Shown piece by piece: positions 1 to 8,479 of a DNA stretch of 64,000 nt (the first letter of the stretch is position 1; each line of letters starts with the position of its first letter). Both the position numbers and the translations under genes were made by a program. The notes under the pieces are model-generated. The model saw nothing but the letters and a program-made list of their open reading frames with translations, ran no database searches and was not told the origin of the DNA. This stretch comes from DYJB01 sp963777165 (lineage in GTDB: Bacteria > Chloroflexota > Anaerolineae > Anaerolineales > E44-bin32): NCBI GenBank assembly GCA_963777165.1, contig CAVZPO010000022.1, forward strand, positions 75,593 through 139,592. Reading direction: 5' to 3'.

Positions 1-999
1 GGTCAGCGCGGCGGCGTTGGCGACGATCTGCTTCTGCAAGGCGGCGAATTCCGGGGTGCGGGCGAGCTTGAAGGTCAGCGCCTGGGCAGCCATCGTGTTG
101 ACGTGCGGCCCGCCCTGCTCGCCGGGGAAGACGGCCCGGTCGAGCAGCTTGGAGAGCGGCTCGAGGTGGGTGACGATCGCCGCGCCGCGTGGGCCGCACA
201 GCGACTTGTGCGTGGTGAAGGTGACGACATGGGCGATCCCGACCGGGGACGGGTAGGCGCCACCGGCCACCAGCCCGGCCACGTGGGCAATATCGGCCAG
301 CAGGTAGGCGCCGACCTCATCGGCGATCGCCCGAAACTTCTTCCAATCCACCGACCAGGGGTAGGACGAATAACCGGCAATGATCATCTTGGGGCGGTGC
401 TCGCGGGCAAGCGCGGCCACAGCCTCGTAGTCGATGCGCTCGGTCGCCGGGTCGACCTTGTAGTGCACTGCCTTGTATAGCTTGCCCGAGCGGTTGACCG
501 GCGATCCGTGCGTCAGGTGGCCGCCATGCAACAGGTTCATCCCGAGCACAACCGCACCGGGTTCGAGCAACGCGTGGTACACGGCGTTGTTGGCCGGCGC
601 GCCGGACAGCGGCTGGACGTTGACGAACAGCTCATCGGGCGTCAGCCCGTTGGCGGCGAAAGCTTCGGCGCAACGGCGCCGGGCCAGCGCCTCGACGATG
701 TCGGCGTACTCCACGCCCTTGTAGTAGCGCGGGTCGGCAAAGCGGCGGTAGCCGGCCAGCTGAAGCTCGTAATCGAGGATTTCGGCCTCGGTCTGGGTGC
801 GGGTCGCGTCGTCCGGATAGCCTTCGGCGTAGATATTCTGGAAGGCAGACGACAGCGCCTCGCGCACGGCCAACGGCGAGCTGCTCTCGGAGGGGATCAG
901 AATCAGTCGGCGGAATTGGCGCTCGGATTCGATCTGTAGCAGTTCGTGGAGCGCGGGGTCGAGGTCGGCCAGCCGGCCGCGTACGAGGAAGTCGGTCAT
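1..999 (-). CDS. glyA: Serine hydroxymethyltransferase, 3' end outside window
   Basis: PLP enzyme that converts serine and tetrahydrofolate to glycine and methylene-tetrahydrofolate in the cytoplasm. The visible 333 residues begin at ATG (997-999, minus) about eight bases after GGGAG. They run through the SHMT fold: the N-terminal substrate loop around residues 65-95 (TRTQTEAEILDYE, RYYKGVEY), the DIAHVAGLVAGG block near 235-247, and the PLP-lysine motif TTHKSLCGPRG with K265. The N-terminal IPSESSSP replaces the commoner IASEN. The reading frame is open to base 1, so the C-terminal part lies outside the window. Its glycine product feeds or is fed by the gcv operon at 17-20 kb, but the genes are not adjacent. 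Confidence 0.96.
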   Translation of the reverse strand, partial: MTDFLVRGRLADLDPALHELLQIESERQFRRLILIPSESSSPLAVREALSSAFQNIYAEGYPDDATRTQTEAEILDYELQLAGYRRFADPRYYKGVEYADIVEALARRRCAEAFAANGLTPDELFVNVQPLSGAPANNAVYHALLEPGAVVLGMNLLHGGHLTHGSPVNRSGKLYKAVHYKVDPATERIDYEAVAALAREHRPKMIIAGYSSYPWSVDWKKFRAIADEVGAYLLADIAHVAGLVAGGAYPSPVGIAHVVTFTTHKSLCGPRGAAIVTHLEPLSKLLDRAVFPGEQGGPHVNTMAAQALTFKLARTPEFAALQKQIVANAAALT

Positions 1000-1266
1000 G
1001 GATATCACTCCCGGAGGCTTGGGTCGTGTCTGATCAGGATGTCAGACAACTCGATTGTAGGCCCGTGTGACCGGGTTGGTCAAGCGACACCCGCGACCCG
1101 CGGCGTGTGTCGAATGGTATGGAGGAGAGAACCTGGTTCGCCGGCCGCGTGACCGTCGCCGAGTCATCCAGACAAGCGGTCGGGACTGGCTGCGTTTGGC
1201 CAGGTGCGGCGTCGCCGACTGCAGACGACCCGATTAGTGGCGGGGCCGGGTCTTTGGTCGTGGACC

Positions 1267-2848
1267 CTACGGGATCGGCAGCGGTCCGCCGTGGTAGACC
1301 CACAAGTCGAACAGGTCCTCCAGGTCACAATCGCAGGTCGCTTCGGCCGTCGCCTGGAACGCCCGCGCCGTAGCGAAGCCGTAGCGGTAGTCTGTGAAGT
1401 AGGTCTGCAGGAAGGTCCGGAAGCCGGGCTCTCCCAGTTGGCCTCGGAGCGCATCGAAGAACAGTGCTCCCTTGAGATACACGAACACGGCGTAGTCACG
1501 CTCGCTCGGAATACTCACCCACCCCCAGGCCGATCGGCGTTTCCGTCCGCCCGACGGCGCGCAGGATCCTCCGGTCCTCGTCCAGCAGGCGGGTGGCCGT
1601 CCGCACATCGCCAACGGCCTCGTAGTACAGCGTCTCCAGGTACGATGCTGCGCCTTCATCCAGCCAGGGCTCGAGGAGCTGGTCGTTGCCGATCAGCGCG
1701 TAGAACCACTGGTGGGCAACCTCATGGATGACCACGTCGTCGTCCGCCCGGTCCCCCACGACGCCGATGAAGATCAGCCCGGGGTACTCGATCCCACCGA
1801 AGGCCCCCGGTGCGTCGATCACATCCAGCTCATCATAGGGATACGGACCGATCCAGGCCTCGAATGCCTGGAGGGCGCTCGCCGCCGTCTCGGCCAGCGA
1901 TTCGGCCTGCGCCGCGTGCTCCGGCAGCGCCCAGGCCCGGGCGACGACCGCGCCGGCCTGCGCCTCGGCCGACACAAACGGGCCCAGGGCGAAGGCAAAG
2001 TCGCGGACCGGGCCGCTGGCGTAATGGACGACGACCGTCCCGTCGGACGCGGGCGTCCGCTCGAGCTCTATACCGGTGGCAACCAACGTCAGCTCCTCCG
2101 GAACGGTCAGTTGGACGTCGTAGAACGCGATGTCGGAGTTCGTGGTGTCACCCCCGGGCGGCGCGGGCATGACCTGCCACTCGCCGTCCGGCGTCAGCCG
2201 CGGGACGAGAGGGTAGAACGTGGGCGCCAGCAGCATTCCCTCCGAGACGCCGAAGCGTTTGGGGGAGGCCAGGGTGATCGGGTCGGTGGTGACAACGCGG
2301 AACGAGACCGTCAGATCGACCACTTCGCCTGGAGCGAGCGGCTGGCCCAGCGGCACACGCAGACCGACGCCCTCCGTCTCGGGTTCGGGGACCACCACGC
2401 GGCCGTCCACGACTGCCGGCCCGGCCTGCATCTCGGCGGCGTACTGCTCGTCATTCGGCCACAGCATCAGGGACAGATCCTCGAGCGGGCGGTCGAGCGG
2501 ATTGGTGTAGCGGATGCGCACTTGCCCGTCGATCACTGCCCGCGTGACGGCCGCGTCGAGCGTGACACTCGCCGTGATCCAATAGCGTGTGGCGGTGGGG
2601 AAATCTGCAGCGTCGGAGGCGAACGTCTCGAGCAGCGCCAGTGCCTGGGTTTCGTCGTCCGGCCAATCGACTTCCGGCGTCGGGGGTGCGGGGGAAGTGA
2701 CGACCTGGGTGGCCGCAGCCGGCGGTTCGGGCGTCCCGGTCGATGGGAGATCGGTCACGGACGGCCGCACCTGCGTCAGCACGGGTGCCGACACCAGCGA
2801 GCAGCTCGTGCACAGCACGAACAGCAGGGCAGCATGCGTCGCGCGCAT
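1267..2848 (-). CDS. M1-family zinc metallopeptidase lipoprotein (frameshifted)
   Basis: Secreted, probably membrane-anchored aminopeptidase-like protein. It starts at ATG 2848 behind GGGAGG and opens with a lipoprotein signal (FVLCTSCS). After a Thr/Pro linker come the M1 beta-sandwich and the catalytic gluzincin motif HEVAHQW (H375, E376, H379), with the third zinc ligand in WLDEGAASYLE about 19 residues on. The frame stops near 1497 after GVGEYSERA, but a second frame continues the same protein (SERDYAVFVYLKGALFFDALRG) to TAG at 1267. The two meet at a GAGCGAGC tandem at about 1505-1515, which is one base out of phase. Either a sequencing indel or a 4-bp duplication has broken an otherwise normal gene of about 525 residues. 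The substrate is unknown. Confidence 0.85.
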
Positions 2849-2897
2849 TCTCGCCTCCCGGAGCCGGGACAGGCAAGGGGCGTCGCCGGGACGCCCC

Positions 2898-2975
2898 TGG
2901 TGGGCGGAACAGGACTTCGAACCTGCGACCCCTTCTGTGTAAGAGAAGTGCTCTAACCAGCTGAGCTATCCGCCC
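2898..2975 (-). tRNA. tRNA-Val (anticodon UAC)
   Basis: Cloverleaf on the minus strand: acceptor stem GGGCGGA/TCCGCCC, D arm GCTC..GAGC, anticodon stem CTTCT/AGAAG with loop CTTACAC (anticodon TAC), discriminator A and an encoded CCA (2898-2900). The T arm is GCAGG-TTCGAAGT-CCTGT, giving an eight-base loop where seven is universal; one base (the C at about 2914 on the plus strand) appears extra. The rest is canonical, so identity is secure. Confidence 0.95.
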
Positions 2976-3059
2976 GCGTCGGCATTATAGCCGCGCTCGG
3001 CATTCCGGTCGACTTCCGAGTCCGTCAGACTTCGGAAGTCGGTCGGTCTGCAAGCCGAA

Positions 3060-3088
3060 TTGCGTTGCAGGGCGTGGTGTGCTACAGT
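3060..3088 (+). promoter_or_regulatory. Sigma70-type promoter of the RpiR gene
   Basis: TTGCGT at 3060-3065, 17-base spacer, then TACAGT at 3083-3088 with an extended -10 (TGC) directly upstream. Predicted start is about 3095, giving a leader of about 40 bases. Confidence 0.6.
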
Positions 3089-3135
3089 CCGTGGCCCCGG
3101 GGGTTCCCGCCCCCGACCCCATCTGGAGTGGCAGG

Positions 3136-3969
3136 ATGGCCACCTACGAAGAGCGCATCCGCGAAGTACGCGGCGGGCTGTCCCCCAGCTTCGTCCGCCT
3201 GGCCGATTACCTGCTCGATTCTTACGCCGAGGCTTCCTTCCTCACCGCGACCGAGCTCGCCCACACGCTCGACCTCGATCCGGCGACCGTCGTCCGCTTC
3301 GCCCAACGACTGGGCTATCCAGGGTATCCCGAACTGCAGCGCGAGATCCGTCAGAAGGTGAAGGACCAGCTCCTTGCCCGCCCGCAAGCGGAGCCCGGGA
3401 CCGCGGAGGCGGCTTGTGACGCCGCGCTGCTCGAGGTCTCGCAGGCGCTCGATCTGACGCGCCGGGGGTTCCCGAGCCAGGCAGCGCAAGGCCTCCTCAA
3501 CGCCCTCGACGGCGCCAAGCGCATCGTCGTCCTGGCCGAAGGGCTGGCCTATTCGCCGGCGCGCACGCTGGCGGCCTGGCTCGAGTCGGCCGGGTTCGCC
3601 ATCGCCATCGCCGGCAACGGCGTGCCGGAGATGGCACGGGCGGTGGCCGGCGTCCGCAAGGGCGATCTTCTGTTGACGGTGATCGTCGACGAACAGACGC
3701 CGTTCATCGCCCGGGCGATGGCCGAAGCCCGCGCCTCAGGCGTCCGAACCGCGGCGCTCGTCGCATCACCCTCCGCCCAGGCCGCGCAGCATGCCGACCT
3801 GCTGCTCACGGCTCACGCCAGCCCGGAACCTGCGGTGGGAACCATCCTCATCCAGGCGCTGGTGTACGGCCTGGTGCGCATGCTCCTGCACGCCCGCCCC
3901 GGCCTGTTCCGGCCTGTTCAGGAGCGCGTAAACGAGATGACCCACCGCCTGCTGGAAGGCGGCCGCTAG
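3136..3969 (+). CDS. RpiR-family transcriptional regulator with SIS domain
   Basis: A 277-residue cytoplasmic DNA-binding regulator. The first about 75 residues form the RpiR-type helix-turn-helix (LSPSFVRLADYLLDSY, TATELAHTLDLDPATVVRFAQRLGYPGYPELQREIR). A SIS sugar-phosphate sensing domain follows from about residue 125 (GAKRIVVLAEGLAYSPARTLAAWL). ATG 3136 was chosen because GGAG lies eight bases upstream; an earlier in-frame start at 3079 would overlap the promoter. Family members sense phosphosugars. The downstream genes are not sugar genes, so the target and effector cannot be named. Confidence 0.88.
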   Translation: MATYEERIREVRGGLSPSFVRLADYLLDSYAEASFLTATELAHTLDLDPATVVRFAQRLGYPGYPELQREIRQKVKDQLLARPQAEPGTAEAACDAALLEVSQALDLTRRGFPSQAAQGLLNALDGAKRIVVLAEGLAYSPARTLAAWLESAGFAIAIAGNGVPEMARAVAGVRKGDLLLTVIVDEQTPFIARAMAEARASGVRTAALVASPSAQAAQHADLLLTAHASPEPAVGTILIQALVYGLVRMLLHARPGLFRPVQERVNEMTHRLLEGGR

Positions 3970-4040
3970 CCCTCGATGTCCGGACGACCCGTCTACCCTG
4001 CCGCGTGTCCCCCATCCATCTCGTCTGACGCAACCGCTCC

Positions 4041-4706
4041 ATGATCGTGTTGATCCTGAGCCTCGTGCTCATCGCGGCGCTGTTGGTCTGGGAGTTGTGG
4101 ATCTGCGAAGGCGCGCATCTGGGCCGGCGCTTTGTCGTCTCGATGTACGACCTGGCCGCCGATCGCTACGACTCGATCAAGCACTTCGACCCCGGATGGG
4201 AGCGGCGCTTCCTGGGCGAGGCGCTGGCCGGCGCCATCGGCTCCCTGCCCGGGGCGCGGCTCCTGGATGTTGGCGCCGGCACCGGCCGCACCGGCCGCGC
4301 TCTGCTCCCGGCGACAGATCTCGACGGGCTGCTGGTGTGCCTGGAGCCCTCACGTCGGATGCTTTCCCTCGGCCGCCGTCTCACGGCCCATCCCGCCGTG
4401 GCCTGGGTCCGCGGGTGGGCGCTGCCGCTCCCTTTTCCGGAGGCTACATTCGACTTCGTCGTCTCGCTCGAAATGCTCGAATTCACCCCGAACCCCCGGC
4501 GAACGGTGCAGGAGCTCATGCGGGTGCTGCGCCCCGGCGGCTGGCTGTTGATCACCAACCGGGTGAGCCGCGACGCCCGCTGGATCTTCGGCCGCACCGT
4601 ACGGCGCAAGGACTTCCCCGCGTTCCTGGAATCCGTCGGCCTGGACGATATCGACGTCCTGCCCTGGCAGGTCGATTATGATTTGGCGTGGGCGCATAAG
4701 GCCTGA
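4041..4706 (+). CDS. Membrane-anchored class I SAM-dependent methyltransferase
   Basis: 221 residues. Residues 2-18 are a single hydrophobic helix (LILSLVLIAALLVWELW), followed by a Methyltransf_11-type Rossmann domain: motif I LLDVGAGTGRTGRA near 75-88, an acidic residue after strand beta-2 (CLEPS), and the post-motif LRPGGWLLITN near 165. The stretch GAHLGRRFVVSMYDLAADRYDSIKHFDP between helix and catalytic domain looks like a family-specific linker. The substrate is not deducible. No strong ribosome binding site precedes ATG 4041, but the N-terminal helix argues against an internal start. It opens a same-strand run with the next four genes. Confidence 0.8.
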   Translation: MIVLILSLVLIAALLVWELWICEGAHLGRRFVVSMYDLAADRYDSIKHFDPGWERRFLGEALAGAIGSLPGARLLDVGAGTGRTGRALLPATDLDGLLVCLEPSRRMLSLGRRLTAHPAVAWVRGWALPLPFPEATFDFVVSLEMLEFTPNPRRTVQELMRVLRPGGWLLITNRVSRDARWIFGRTVRRKDFPAFLESVGLDDIDVLPWQVDYDLAWAHKA

Positions 4707-4727
4707 AGCGCCCGTCGGGAGATCTGC

Positions 4728-5516
4728 ATGAGAATCATCCGCTTCCGCGAACACCCGGAGGCCTGGCCGGCGTGGGGTTGGGTGTCCGAGGACCGCGTGG
4801 GGCTGATCACCGGCTCGCCGTTCAGCGATTTCCGGCGCGAGTCGGCTGAGCGCCCTCTGGCCTCCGTCCAACTCCTCCCGCCGGTCGTCCCGGGGAAGAT
4901 CATCTGCGTCGGCCGCAACTACGCCGCGCACGCCGCCGAGCACGCCGCCGAGATCCCGGCTTTGCCCCTGCTGTTCTCCAAGCCCCCGAGCGCGGTCATC
5001 GGCCCGGGCGAACCGATCGTGCTCCCCCCGCAGTCGCAGCGCGTGGAGCACGAGGCCGAGCTGGGGGTAGTGATCGGCCAGCGGGCGCGCTGGATCAGTC
5101 CCGAGGAAGCCTCCGGCTATGTCCTCGGCTACACCGCGGCCAACGACGTGACCGCCCGTGACCTGCAGGAGAGCGATGGGCAGTGGACGCGCGCCAAGGG
5201 CTTCGATACCTTCTGCCCTCTCGGACCTTGGATCGACACGCACCTCGACCCGTCGGACCTCCTGGTGACCTGTCACGTCAACGGGCACCTGCGCCAGATG
5301 GCGTCGACCCGCGACATGATCTTCCCGGTCCCGCAGCTGCTGGCTTACATCTCCTCCATCATGACCCTCGAGCCCGGCGACCTGCTGCTCACCGGGACGC
5401 CCTCGGGCGTCGGGCTGCTCTCCGCCGGCGACGAGGTCCAGGTGGAGATCGGTGGCCTGGGCCTGCTGACCAATCCGGTGCGCAATGATCCGCACCGAGG
5501 ATCATCCACTTCCTGA
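4728..5516 (+). CDS. Fumarylacetoacetate hydrolase family protein
   Basis: 262 residues with the FAH C-terminal domain covering most of the protein. Signature blocks are KIICVGRNYAAHAAEH, the metal-binding EHEAELGVVIG, YTAANDVTARDLQ, KGFDTFCPLGPW and a TGTPSGVG loop. Members act as hydrolases, decarboxylases or isomerases on 2-oxo acids using a divalent metal. The 22-base gap to the methyltransferase and 15-base gap to dcd suggest co-transcription, but the neighbours do not point to a particular aromatic pathway, so the substrate is left open. Confidence 0.88.
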   Translation: MRIIRFREHPEAWPAWGWVSEDRVGLITGSPFSDFRRESAERPLASVQLLPPVVPGKIICVGRNYAAHAAEHAAEIPALPLLFSKPPSAVIGPGEPIVLPPQSQRVEHEAELGVVIGQRARWISPEEASGYVLGYTAANDVTARDLQESDGQWTRAKGFDTFCPLGPWIDTHLDPSDLLVTCHVNGHLRQMASTRDMIFPVPQLLAYISSIMTLEPGDLLLTGTPSGVGLLSAGDEVQVEIGGLGLLTNPVRNDPHRGSSTS

Positions 5517-5531
5517 TCGCTGGAGGCCGTC

Positions 5532-6086
5532 ATGGGGCTGAAGCCCGATACCTGGATCGTGCGCATGGCGCGTGAACATCGCATGATCGAACCCTTCGTC
5601 GAGGACCAGGTCCGAGACGGGGTGATTTCTTACGGCGTGTCGTCCTACGGCTACGACATCCGGGTGGCCGACGAGTTCAAGATCTTCACCAATGTCTACT
5701 CGGCCGTGGTCGATCCCAAGCACTTTGACCCGAAGTCGATGATCGACTTCAAGGGCGAGATCTGCGTCATCCCTCCCAATTCGTTCGCGCTGGCGCGCAC
5801 GGTCGAGTACTTCCGCATCCCGCGCACCGTGCTGACCGTGTGCCTGGGCAAGTCGACCTACGCCCGCTGCGGGATCATCGTCAACGTCACGCCTTTCGAG
5901 CCCGAATGGGAGGGCTTCGTCACGCTGGAGATCTCCAACACCACTCCCCTCCCCGCCCGCATCTACGCCAACGAGGGCATCGCCCAGGTGCTGTTCTTCG
6001 AAGCCGACGAGGTGTGTCGCACCTCCTACGCCGACAAGAAGGGCAAGTACCAGGCGCAGAAGACCATCGCCCTGCCGAGGCTGTAA
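5532..6086 (+). CDS. dcd: dCTP deaminase
   Basis: 184 residues, close to the usual family length. The enzyme deaminates dCTP to dUTP for thymidylate supply and is a homotrimer. Diagnostic stretches are YGVSSYGYDIRVADEFKIF, the conserved LGKSTYARCGI, and NVTPFEPEWEGFVTLEISN, which carries the catalytic Glu. The C-terminal ADKKGKYQAQ matches the flexible nucleotide-covering tail of the family. ATG 5532 is preceded by GGAGG about seven bases upstream. Confidence 0.96.
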   Translation: MGLKPDTWIVRMAREHRMIEPFVEDQVRDGVISYGVSSYGYDIRVADEFKIFTNVYSAVVDPKHFDPKSMIDFKGEICVIPPNSFALARTVEYFRIPRTVLTVCLGKSTYARCGIIVNVTPFEPEWEGFVTLEISNTTPLPARIYANEGIAQVLFFEADEVCRTSYADKKGKYQAQKTIALPRL

Positions 6087-6104
6087 GCCGAGACGATTGC
6101 GGAC

Positions 6105-7310
6105 GTGACGTCCCCCGCCCCTGCCACCGCCTCGAAGACCCTCGCCGCGTTGTGGCGCGCGGTCTTCCTGGTCTCCTTCCCGTTCGGCATCCTGGCCTTC
6201 GTCCTGCCGATCTACGGGCGCGAGCTGGGCGCTTCGGCCCTCGAGGTAGGCGCCTTCTTCTCCGCCTTCTCGATCGTCCCCGTGGTGGTGCGGCCGCTCC
6301 TCGGACGCGCGCTCGACCGGTGGGGCCGCCGCCCGTTCCTGCTCGCCGGCCTGGCCGGATACCTGGCGGCCGTAGTGGCCTTCGCCTTCGCCAACTCCGT
6401 CTGGATGCTGACCCTGGCGCGCTTTCTTCAGGGCATCGGTGCCGCCTTCCTGTGGCTCACGGCCTTCACCATGCTGGCCGACCTGGCGGCAGCCGGCGGG
6501 CGCGGGCTGAGCTTCGGGCTGATCGATGAGGCGACGAATCGCGGGGCGATCCTCGGAACGACCCTCGGCTTCATGCTCATCTTCACCCTCCAGCGCGGCG
6601 GGGACATGGACTGGCGGCGCGTGTGGTGGATCCTGTTCGCCGTCTACGGTGTGACGACGATCGCCGCCCTCGTCACCGCCTGGCGTGGGGCGCGCGAGAC
6701 GCGCCCGTCGATGCCAGGCAATGCTCCAACCTCACGCGCCGTGAGCCGCCGCCTGCTCACGCTGATGGGCATCGTCTTCGTGACCGGCGCATCGGGCGCC
6801 ATGGTCTGGCCGATGCTGATGATCTTCCTGCAGGACTCGCTGCATGCCCAGGTCGATGGACTGGCCCTGGCCTACCTGCCGGCCGCGCTGATCAGCTCGT
6901 TCCTGCCTTCGCGGATGGGGATCGTTTCCGATCGGTTTGGGCGGCGAAAGCCGATGATCCTCGGCTTGCTGGTCGGGGCCGCCGCCTCGGCACTCATCCC
7001 CCACCTGCGATCGCTGGCGGCGCTGGCCGGGCTGTGGGCGGTCGAATCGGCGGGCTACGCCGCATCGATCCCGGCGGAACGGGCGTTCGTGGCCGACATC
7101 GCCGGCGAAGATGTCCGTGGGACGAGCTACGGCCTGTACACCTTCGCCTACTTCCTGGGATCGGCGATCGGACCGCTGGCCGGGGGCTGGATGTACGACC
7201 AGGTCAGCCCGGCGATGCCCTTCTACTTGAACACTGCCGTCCTGGCCTTCGGTGCATTCCTGGTGGCCGTGGCGCTGCGCGAGCCGACCCGCGCCGTCAA
7301 ACCGGCCTGA
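6105..7310 (+). CDS. Major facilitator superfamily transporter
   Basis: 401 residues with about twelve hydrophobic segments. Motif A appears after TM2 as LGRALDRWGRRPF and its half-repeat between TM8 and TM9 as GIVSDRFGRRKP, typical of drug/metabolite MFS exporters. GTG 6105 is the only plausible start near the first helix. The gene follows dcd by 18 bases on the same strand, so it is likely in the same transcript. The substrate is not predictable. Confidence 0.87.
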   Translation: MTSPAPATASKTLAALWRAVFLVSFPFGILAFVLPIYGRELGASALEVGAFFSAFSIVPVVVRPLLGRALDRWGRRPFLLAGLAGYLAAVVAFAFANSVWMLTLARFLQGIGAAFLWLTAFTMLADLAAAGGRGLSFGLIDEATNRGAILGTTLGFMLIFTLQRGGDMDWRRVWWILFAVYGVTTIAALVTAWRGARETRPSMPGNAPTSRAVSRRLLTLMGIVFVTGASGAMVWPMLMIFLQDSLHAQVDGLALAYLPAALISSFLPSRMGIVSDRFGRRKPMILGLLVGAAASALIPHLRSLAALAGLWAVESAGYAASIPAERAFVADIAGEDVRGTSYGLYTFAYFLGSAIGPLAGGWMYDQVSPAMPFYLNTAVLAFGAFLVAVALREPTRAVKPA

Positions 7311-7420
7311 CAGGCGGCCTCACCACCGGCCACGTCGCGGCTAACGCGGCCGGGACATGCGCGGCCGGGCAGCGCGCCGCGCGGCGGGCGTTGGAGGAAT
7401 GGGTGGATGGATCACAAGCG

Positions 7421-8296
7421 ATGACCGACAAGAGCGAACCTGCCGGCGCCGACCCGACGGTCCTGCTGCTGTGTGATGACTTCTTCGTGATCCCGCGACT
7501 TCAGGACGCAGCGCGCGCGGCCGGGCTGACGCCGGTCATTATCGATCACCCGCAGGCGCTTGATGCCGAAGGGGATCCCGCCCCGCGCCGAGTTCCGATC
7601 ACCGAGCCGCTGGAGGGCAGCGACGCCCGTTTCCTGCGCGGCGTGGTCGATCAGCAGCCGGCGTTGATGGTCTTCGACCTGAGCTCCTCGGCCTTGCCCT
7701 GGGCTCGATGGATCCAGATCCTGACCACCTCGGCCGCTACGCGTCGGATCCCGCTGCTGGCATTCGGCCCTCATGTCGACGAGCGCAGCCTGCAGCGCGC
7801 CCGCGAGCTGGGCGCCTGGAAGGTCCTGCCTCGCGGCGCATTTCTGGGCGCCCTTCCCGGCCTGCTGGCCGAACATGCCGTGCGACCCGATCGGGCGGCG
7901 ATCGAGGCCGGCTGCGACGGGGAGCTGGATGCACGCGTGGTGGAGGGGATCCGTCTGGTGCGGGCCGGGGATTTCTTCGCCGCGCACGAGCAGCTCGAGG
8001 CCGCCGTTCTGAGCACCGACGGTCCGGAATTTGCGCTGTACCGCGTCTTGCTTCAGGTGGCCGTTGCCTACTTGCACCTCGAACGCGGCAATCTGCGCGG
8101 GGCGCGCAAGATGCTTCTCCGCTTGCGCAGTTGGCTGGCGCCTCTTCCCGCCGTGTGCCGCGGTGTCGACCTCGCGCAGCTTCGGGAGGATCTGAATGCC
8201 CTCCAGGCGGCACTCGACGCGGCCTCGAGCGAAGCGTTGACCCCGATCCCGGCCGGCCTGCGGCGCCCGATCCCGCTTAGGGACGCCTCCGACTAG
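7421..8296 (+). CDS. Receiver-like N-terminus fused to DUF309 domain
   Basis: About 291 residues. Residues 10-145 resemble a degenerate response-regulator receiver (VLLLCDDFFVI, ALMVFDLSSSALPW, IPLLAFGPHVDE) but lack a clear phospho-acceptor pocket. The C-terminal half carries the DUF309 signature: RAGDFFAAHEQLEAAVL, then LLQVAVAYLHLERGNLRGARKML. DUF309 proteins are small helical proteins of unknown biochemical role; the fusion is unusual because DUF309 normally stands alone. A GTG at 7403, better placed behind GGAGGA (7393-7398), would add six residues and is an equally good start. Confidence 0.72.
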   Translation: MTDKSEPAGADPTVLLLCDDFFVIPRLQDAARAAGLTPVIIDHPQALDAEGDPAPRRVPITEPLEGSDARFLRGVVDQQPALMVFDLSSSALPWARWIQILTTSAATRRIPLLAFGPHVDERSLQRARELGAWKVLPRGAFLGALPGLLAEHAVRPDRAAIEAGCDGELDARVVEGIRLVRAGDFFAAHEQLEAAVLSTDGPEFALYRVLLQVAVAYLHLERGNLRGARKMLLRLRSWLAPLPAVCRGVDLAQLREDLNALQAALDAASSEALTPIPAGLRRPIPLRDASD

Positions 8297-8345
8297 TTCC
8301 TCACCTTCGGCCGGATCCGTGACTCTCCGTCTCTTCGACACGACG

Positions 8346-8375
8346 ACCTGACAGGTGGCTTTCCGCCTGTCAGGT
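8346..8375. repeat. ACCTGACAGG inverted repeat, possible bidirectional terminator
   Basis: ACCTGACAGG (8346-8355) pairs with CCTGTCAGGT (8366-8375), and TGG/CCG extends the stem inward. It sits between convergent genes. A near copy lies at 20646-20676, so it is a dispersed repeat that may double as a terminator. Confidence 0.65.
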
Positions 8376-8385
8376 AGGTCTGCAC

Positions 8386-8424
8386 AACGACATGACACGT
8401 GGCGACGCCACGTGTCATGTCGTT
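8386..8424. repeat. Perfect 19-bp inverted repeat with one-base centre
   Basis: AACGACATGACACGTGGCG (8386-8404), a single A, then its exact reverse complement (8406-8424). It contains CACGTG twice. It lies between convergent genes about 60 bases before the end of the M29 peptidase gene, without a flanking T run on either strand. Confidence 0.85.
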
Positions 8425-8479
8425 CATCCGGTGTGCACGCGTGAGGGATAGACGCCGCTGGGCGCCGTGTCCGAGACCG

